A stretch of DNA of 64,000 nucleotides from Macrolepiota albuminosa (lineage: Eukaryota > Basidiomycota > Agaricomycetes > Agaricales > Agaricaceae). Position numbers and translations under genes: made by a program. Location of the stretch: the NCBI GenBank assembly GCA_027475525.1, contig JAMWFC010000032.1:372001-436000 (forward strand). The letters are read 5' to 3'. A model generated the notes under the pieces. It ran no database searches. It was not told the origin of the DNA and saw nothing but the letters and a program-made list of their open reading frames with translations. Shown here piece by piece: positions 57,739 to 64,000 of the stretch. Within the stretch, counting starts at the first letter, position 1, and each line of letters starts with the position of its first letter.

Positions 57739-59102
57739 ATGTCGGATGCAGCAGAGTTGAAAAAGCTCGTAAAACAGCTGCAAGGCGCTTCCAGTTCAGC
57801 GGTATGATTGATTTCCCGATGCTGGACCTGTCATTCACGTTCGTTCATTCTGACTTTTCGATCCTGATAGGATATAATATCTCTGTTGAACAAGCTGAAA
57901 AATGAATACGAAGTAACAGAAGCAATTCTACGGGTGCGTGTGTTTTTTTTTCCCTGAGGAATTGATGACTAACCCTCACACAGGAGAGTAAAGCTGGTCT
58001 GGCAGTGGGCAAACTCCGACAACACAGCTCTAAGGATGTTGCAGATCTTGCCAAAGATGTCGTCAAGAAGTGGAAGACGCAGGTTGAGAAGGCAAAGTTG
58101 GCGAATGGGACTAAGACACCAAGTATCAACGGTAAAGGTACGGCTAATACCTGTTTTAGGTACTCCGATGGTTACTGGTTCCCAGATCGTAAAAACTCTG
58201 TTGCTAGCTCTGCGGGTACACCTATGTCACCTGTTGGCTCTTCGGCAGCCAGGACTTCCAAAACTGATGGCATAAAGGGTGGTACTGGTGACGCTACACG
58301 GGACAAGTGCATCGAACTAGTTTATGACGGTCTGGCGATGGATTCCGGTGCTCGTGGGTTTTATTATTTTCGTCTTCTTGAACTCAAGTTAAGTGAGTAT
58401 CGAATAGCGGCTGAGCAGATCCTCAGCCGGGCACAAGGTCTCGAAAAAGCCGTTTACCAGAAACACAATGGTTCAACTGGTTCCGAGTACAAGAACAGGA
58501 TGCGCACCTTGTTCGTCAATTTGAAAGATAAAAACAATCCAGGGCTACGCGAGAGTGTTGTCAGCGGACAATTGTCGGTCGCAAAACTGAGCGCTATGTC
58601 GAGCCAGGTGTGTTCTAACTACTTGTCTTATGTGACGTTTCCAACAGGACATTTGAATCAGGACATGGCGTCTGAGGAGCGAAAAGCCGCTGACCAGAAG
58701 ATCAAAGAAGAGAACTTTCACAAATCCCTTGCAGCTGGCGAGCAACAAGCCGAGACGGACGCGTTCCAGTGTAGCAGATGCAAGCAAGTATGTGTTGCAT
58801 CCTTGTTTCTTTCACTTTCAGATTTACGAGTCCCTTTTTACAGAGAAAATGCCATTACCGTCAAGCTCAGACGCGCAGCGCCGATGAACCTATGACTGTA
58901 AGTCCTCAGCATGCTTATGGTTATGGTTTGACTCTAATACCTTCTTCAGACTTTTGTAACGTATGTATCAAATGATGGATTACCCAAACTTTACTAAAGT
59001 TTCATTTATTACTAGATGCGCCAATTGTGGAAACAGGTTCGTTGTTTTCTGTTTACCTTACATTCTCTAATCTTTATTATCATTAGATGGAAGTTCTCGT
59101 AA
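57739..59102 (+). CDS. DST1: Transcription elongation factor TFIIS (S-II)
   Basis: Rescues stalled RNA polymerase II by stimulating transcript cleavage. Domain I (LW, residues ~1-90) includes DIISLLNKLKNEYEVTEAIL, GLAVGKLRQHSSKDVADLA and VVKKWK. A linker (SVASSAGTPMSP) precedes the central domain: TRDKCIELVYDGLA, RMRTLFVNLKDKNNPGLRES and MASEERKAADQKIKEEN. The C-terminal zinc ribbon has FQCSRCKQ, RKCHYRQAQTRSADEPMT, TFVTCANCGNRWKFS with the Asp-Glu active hairpin. The ribbon is spread over small exons, including an 11-nt (ACTTTTGTAAC) and a 21-nt exon. The stop is TAA 59100-59102. Splice choices in the linker and central domain were those that keep the family sequence in frame. Confidence 0.92.
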
Positions 59103-59134
59103 TTTACCTCTCTTGCTCCCCGCCTACTTTCTCG

Positions 59135-59332
59135 TTATTTATTTCCTTCATCCTCGTTAACATAACTTTCGATCGTCAGTCTGCGTTCTAATGCAGTGAA
59201 ATCGCTCCGAAAATTCCGTTCTTTCTGTGCTCGTTCCGACCTTCTGAACTCTTCTTGAACTCTTCTGGCTTTCACCCAATGATCAACATATACCCTTTCC
59301 TTCTGTTTACCGTTGACATTTACGATATCCAT
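59135..59332 (-). other. Small minus-strand open frame, origin unclear
   Basis: A 65-codon frame with a strongly charged, helical peptide (WVKARRVQEEFRRSERAQ), directly downstream of the TFIIS 3' end and ~100 bp from a retroelement fragment on the same strand. It could be the tail of that element or a chance frame. No family is recognised. Confidence 0.25.
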
Positions 59333-59433
59333 CGTAATGGTCAGTTTCTTCTTGCTAGGCCATGTGAGAAATGCTCAAGTGTCAAGTTTTTTATTACCCA
59401 CAAATCGAGAAATCTGATTAGGCAGTATTGTAT

Positions 59434-59763
59434 CTAAAGGGTTATTAATCTCAGGATAAGGCAAGTCTGCCAAACCTTCAGATGCAACAACATCCAAACA
59501 AAATTATTTGGCGAGAGGCTAGACGTGCGTTGAAAGCAAGAAAAAAGATATAAGGAGTAGGATAAAACTTCAACTGCAAGAGAATAGCCAACAAATGTCA
59601 CGACCTGGTTTTTTCCAGTTGTTTTTTCATACCAACTATCTTTGATGATAACACCTATACCCCAATGCGTTGAAGCGTCAACATAAATATCGAGACCTTG
59701 AAGACTGTTCCGAGATCTAGAATAGATGTCGTTCTCGGAGAACCCAAGGCACGAGGGCGACAC
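59434..59763 (-). mobile_element. RNase H fragment of a third tyrosine-recombinase-type retroelement
   Basis: The minus-strand frame contains LQGLDIYVDASTHWGIGVII, which is very close to the RNase H start of retrotransposon 1 (LNIFVDASTSWGIGIL), followed by GYSLAVEVLSY at the helix expected next. Only this domain is present, so it is a truncated copy. Confidence 0.65.
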
Positions 59764-59769
59764 TATAAC

Positions 59770-61231
59770 CAGCTCTGCTTGGGGTCGCTATGTACAACAA
59801 ACTCGCAAGTTTACCTCTTGTCTTCATTTTCGACCAATTAATCATAAATCATACAACTTAGCGTTACTCTGAATGGAGGCGCCAGAGGTCATGCAAAAAC
59901 TCCAGCGACAGCCTTAACATATCCTATTTTCATCACTGTCGCTTTTGCAACCCATTTGATTTGCTTCTAACGCAAATTTGTAAATGAACATGCTTGCCTC
60001 CTTTGCTTAGTTTGACTCCTAAGACATAACCTTAGCACATATCCATTCTACACATGAGTGGAATGATACTTATTCTTTCATCCATTATTTTTGGGCGTGC
60101 GAGCGTTAACATGGCACTATAACGCTATATAGATCTACAAAGTGCGACTCTAGGGAAACCTACCCTATTGATGCCTCCTTTACGGCATCAATAAAAATGA
60201 CCCTAGTCACTCATGAGGTACAAGGAATCCACACATGAATTACTCTCCTTGTTGCCTGTCAATCGGTTCAGCCTCAAGGTACATATACAAAGCGTCACTT
60301 CAAATGTGCGAGAGAACAATTTTAGCCACACTCACACACCTTCAATTTCGTGGCCGAAACACTAAATATGATACCATCTCAGAACTCCCCACATGTTTAT
60401 AAAACATCAAGATAAGTATACAAGATAGCCCAAATCCAAGGACCATCGGTACATTGACTTGATACATCATAGCTCCCATGGCGGCTGTCCTCATCTGACA
60501 TTTGTCAACGACAGTTAAAGTAAGAAATCATTTGAAGATCTAGTGATTTCATCATTGTTTACTTGAACCGCAACTCACTCATACTCCTGACATCCTCTTC
60601 TGCGGCAATTTCCCAAAATGTGATCTCTTCATAACAATGGCTACTTCACCTCGAAAGTTTTTGAGAAGTTCTCCTTCACGTGCGACATGCTACTCGAGCT
60701 TGTATAGAGGAAAAGAAGGAAAGCTCATCTTGACAGCAGCTTAGGCCGCGGCGGTCGTCGCTTGCCGGGGATTGCTGCAGGCCCTCCCCCGGTGATCTCC
60801 GGCAAAAAGAACAAGTCAAATATCAAGTACTGTACTCATCAATCGTTCATCAAACAATGCGATGATGTGACCCGACACAACTCGAGGGGCGTGTCGACTA
60901 CGCAGGACATATGGAGTAAGTATCCCTTGCTGCAGATCGCCACAATTTAGTACCCTGATTTCCCAGAGTCTTGCTGGCTTCTTGCCAAGCCGAAATGACT
61001 TCATATGGATTAGTATTCCATGATACTCCGAAGTTTTCTTGTCATTTACAACTTCCGTTTCACAATTTACAGATTAAACAACTTGGGATTCAGTGCTGTG
61101 TGGTCTGAGACGTTGAAAGATCCCGAAGTTTCACAGATACTCCGACTTATTTTCTCATAAAAGGACGGCACCCTCTCAATCATCTATCGGGGCACAGAGC
61201 TTCTTTCCTTATTCCTGTTACCTTGTACTAA
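59770..61231. other. Intergenic region without a supported gene
   Basis: About 1.5 kb. It holds only short open frames and a small perfect hairpin (60167-60192). The last ~200 bp is the likely promoter of the GPI-protein gene. Confidence 0.4.
60167..60192. repeat. Perfect 9-bp hairpin with 8-nt loop
   Basis: ATTGATGCC and GGCATCAAT flank TCCTTTAC, followed by AAAAATGA. This is a short perfect inverted repeat in otherwise unannotated sequence. It could be chance or part of an RNA 3' end. Confidence 0.6.
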
Positions 61232-62297
61232 ATGCGGCACTTGCAGTTTCCATTGATCTCTTTCCTTCTCTTCTTCCGTGACCTGTCTTGCATCTTTGGT
61301 AGCGTACTTCCTCCTGTAGAGCGTTTGGAACTAGGGGAAACAATTCCAGCTCTTCTTCGCGTAAAGAGATCTCGTTCTGCATCTATCCTCCCCAGACAAG
61401 GGGCCTCTTGTGATCCAGGCGAGCACGAATGCAGCAATGGTGACTTCATTCCCATTGTGGCAACACTTTTGCTTATAGTTTGTCGCTAGTTGGATGTTGC
61501 CCATCCAACCAATACTGTGACTTTTCGGACGGAATTTGGTCGTGCTGTGATCTTGGGAAGATATGTCATATATCTAGCAATGATCCAAGATGTGGCAAGC
61601 AAGGTTACATTCTCTGCTCTGATCGACCTTTTTGTTGTCGTGAGTAGTCAATATTCTCTGAAATATAGTGCTGTCATTTTCAACACCTTCAACAGCTATT
61701 AATGATGTTTGTGAACATGATGATGAAGGCAATTTCGCCTGTCGGAACCAGAATGGAAACTTTGATAGCCCAGTTTCTGCATTGTCCACAATTCCTACTC
61801 CCACCTTAAATCTTCCTCCAACTATCACAGAAACATTGACTCCCACAAACACAAAGACACTGCCTGCGACTATCACAGCAACATTGACTCCCACAAAGAC
61901 ACTACCTACGACTATCACAGCAACGTTGACCACCGCAGACACAAACACAATACGTTCAACTGTCACGGCAACAACTAACACAATTTTCAAATCGGTTTCA
62001 ACTTCCGAACTGCAGTAAGGGGTGATTTTCTTCCCCTTCTTGCCAAGAAAACTCATAACTGGAATGAAACAGACCCTTTGCCACAACCACTTCAGGAAGA
62101 TCAACATTCACAGCGTCCACGATACCTGTTTTTGCCACGTAAGTTACTTCATACAATACCCACACCATCAGTGATCGAGCCATTTGTTTAGAAGCAGTGA
62201 TGTCTCAGTCTCTTTAGCCTCTAAGAATTCAATGGCAAGCTCTAGCATCATCACGGCGTCCCTCATAGCCAGTCTTGTTGCAATTTTCTTCCTTTGA
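61232..62297 (+). CDS. Secreted Cys-rich, Ser/Thr-rich protein with GPI-anchor signal (282 aa)
   Basis: Five exons join in phase: 61232-61439, 61490-61639, 61696-62014, 62073-62138 and 62192-62297. N-terminal hydrophobic stretch (LISFLLFF, then SCIFGSV) looks like a signal peptide. A Cys-rich module follows: GCCPSNQYCDFS, SCCDLGKICHIS, CGKQGYILCSDRPFCC and DVCEHDDEGNFACR, giving paired CC motifs as in fungal surface modules. Then comes a Thr-rich repeat region (units like PTTITATLT), probably O-mannosylated. The C-terminus has small residues (NSMASSS) before the hydrophobic tail IITASLIASLVAIFFL, fitting a GPI anchor. Likely a cell wall or plasma membrane surface protein; function unknown. 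Confidence 0.75.
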
Positions 62298-64000
62298 GAC
62301 CACGATCGTTATTGACTCCGTCTCTACCCGAGTCTGTTCTTTATAGCGCTTTGTGTATTTACCGTCACAGTAAAGAAATAGTCAATCTCTTTCATGATGA
62401 GCTTTTTTTTGATTATGGGAGACTGGGGTCTGACTTGAAAAACCTTTTACACACCTATCTTCAAACTGTCAGTGCATGCTGAAAGCTTGACCTAATCAAG
62501 ACTGATTTTCAAGGTTTCAAGGAGCCTTGCGTAAAAATATGGATTCTAGAGAAGGACCGGTACCGGGACCGGTCCGGTGCATCCTCTTTGCATCTCCGCA
62601 ATTCTTTGAACTGTCATTTTTTGAAGTTCGATGAGCAGCGTAAGTCTTGGTGTCTACGCAAGATCCAATGAGGAAGCAATTTTACTCTTTGTTTGTATGC
62701 GACCGCATCAAGGTTGAACGTTGAAATTTGAAACGTTGAACCGTCGACGGTGACCGCTGGCTGTATCATCAAGCTCGGCGGAGATCACAGTGGTTCGTTC
62801 CAGCCATGGCCATCCACGTATGTCGTGCACTGTGTTTCTGGCGCCTCTGAGCTCGTCTCTAAATCTGTAGGTCATTGACGTGATCCTCAAAAGCTGACGA
62901 CAACCGAGCAGATTGAGCATTCGTGAACCTGTGGCAAAACACATCCAGTGAAATTTCCTGTTCTGGGTGTCGTAGATCATTTCCGACGCCCGATGATATT
63001 GTTTCTCGTTGGTATTAGTTATAGCGCTCTGTCGGTGAATACACGACAACGGCAACCAAGAATGTCGCATACAAACCAATCCCTCATTCAACAACATTCA
63101 CTCAGACCAGCTTGGAACTGGCTTGCCTTGGCGACGACGTATCAACAACTTGCCATGCTTCTACTCAAAGTCAACCGTCGTCCTGGTCAATTTACAACGT
63201 TTCAACATTCAGATATCGTCATCGGGCAGGAAGGAATACCATCACGAGTCAGCCTTTCCACAACTTCTACATTATATGCTACGAAATGACTTTCAAGAAC
63301 ATTATCCAAGTTCCAAAGACTGGCCGTCCACCTTCGGTACCAGGTTACGACGTCAGCAGGATTTGAACTTGCGCCCTCAAAGAGGAACAGATGATTCAAA
63401 GACATTTTGTGCGTAAATCATGTCAGTTAACTTTATAAATCGTTGTCTATAGGTTGTTGTCGCCCTTCGACGCTTTCCGCCCGGATTACTCGAACTCTTT
63501 TTCTCCGATGAATTCACATTCGTCCTTGAGATGCCAGCGCTTTTGTGATATCTCGGTCTCATGAAAAATCTGAACCTATGTACCTACGCTGAATTTGCAA
63601 GGATGAATGATTGTCTCGACTATTGCGGGCATCTCAGTAAGAGATCCAGTGGTCACTATTCGTCTCGACGCTTCAACGGTATGCCTTTCAACTCAAGTGG
63701 ACTTCTATTTTAATTCACGAATGTGTGCCTAACTCTTCACAGACGGAGGTGTGGGTGCAGCTCAGGAAACCATACACATGACAGTGACTTGCTGAGCGCA
63801 ACTGAGCGGCAACAAGTTTGAACTTCGTTACATTAATTGACATTGTTATAATCAGGCACCCACCATACGCGTGGTCAACGCCAAGAATCTCAAGCCTTGG
63901 CCTTCATGCCTCCTCAGACTTGACTCTCAGAATATTTGATTCCTCCTCCATGCTCGTCGAAAACTGCCTCCACTGAACTACGCGTGTCACTGTATGTAGT
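62298..64000. other. Terminal region without a supported gene
   Basis: 1.7 kb. Overlapping open frames on both strands between 62,708 and 63,416 (up to ~130 codons) lack recognisable domains and have no linked splice sites. A short GC-rich repeat at 62554-62578 carries four ACCGG-like units. A gene may extend beyond the right edge. Confidence 0.4.

Noticed and set aside
57393..57740. 115-codon minus-strand frame overlapping the PRP46 start
   Set aside because: It is a shadow of the first PRP46 exon and the shared promoter in another frame.
62708..63416. Overlapping open frames of 84-130 codons near the right end
   Set aside because: No recognisable domain, competing frames on both strands, and no splice-linked extension.
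1..64000. CRISPR arrays, operons, riboswitches or prokaryotic signals
   Set aside because: None seen; gene structure is fully eukaryotic and the repeats are transposon-derived or simple-sequence.

Overview
The window is nuclear DNA of a filamentous basidiomycete, most likely an Agaricomycete (mushroom-type) fungus. The evidence is densely intron-split genes with many 45-60 bp GT-AG introns, several 11-21 nt micro-exons, basidiomycete-style protein families, a tRNA with an intron after position 37, and Ty1/copia and tyrosine-recombinase (DIRS/Ngaro-like) retrotransposon relics. Exon coordinates were read by hand from splice signals plus protein-family continuity. All family names come from recognised motifs, not database searches.

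Layout. 0-14 kb: last exons of an unidentified gene, a Zn2Cys6 transcription factor, and a SulP transporter with STAS and cyclic-nucleotide-binding domains. This part also contains four tandem duplications with a period of exactly 77 bp, which look like uncollapsed assembly overlaps. One breaks the zinc cluster and another breaks a small reading frame. 15-20 kb: a MYND-finger protein and an MFS sugar transporter. 21-28 kb: an intron-containing tRNA-Val(CAC), a decayed copia tail, a 2.4 kb tandem duplication carrying two intact DUF1769 (Duc1-like) genes, and the signal peptidase subunit Spc1. 29-36 kb, minus strand: a Kin1/MARK-family kinase with an extreme low-complexity linker, preceded by a Rieske-DUF455 fusion whose stop codon lies only 71 bp from the kinase start codon. 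36-45 kb: two degenerate tyrosine-recombinase retrotransposons in the same orientation, strongly CpG-poor, whose catalytic codons have mostly decayed by CpG transitions. 45-64 kb: a possible copia LTR, ATG22, an alpha/beta hydrolase, a Med25-type VWA protein, PRP46 and TFIIS as a divergent pair, a third tyrosine-recombinase element fragment, and a Cys-rich GPI-anchored surface protein.

The genes do not form an obvious pathway. Most are conserved housekeeping genes (splicing, elongation, Mediator, signal peptidase, autophagy, polarity kinase) interrupted by transposon-rich islands. The points most worth a second look are the 77-bp duplications, the CpG-driven loss of catalytic residues in the retroelements, the Rieske-DUF455 fusion, and the paired DUF1769 genes.
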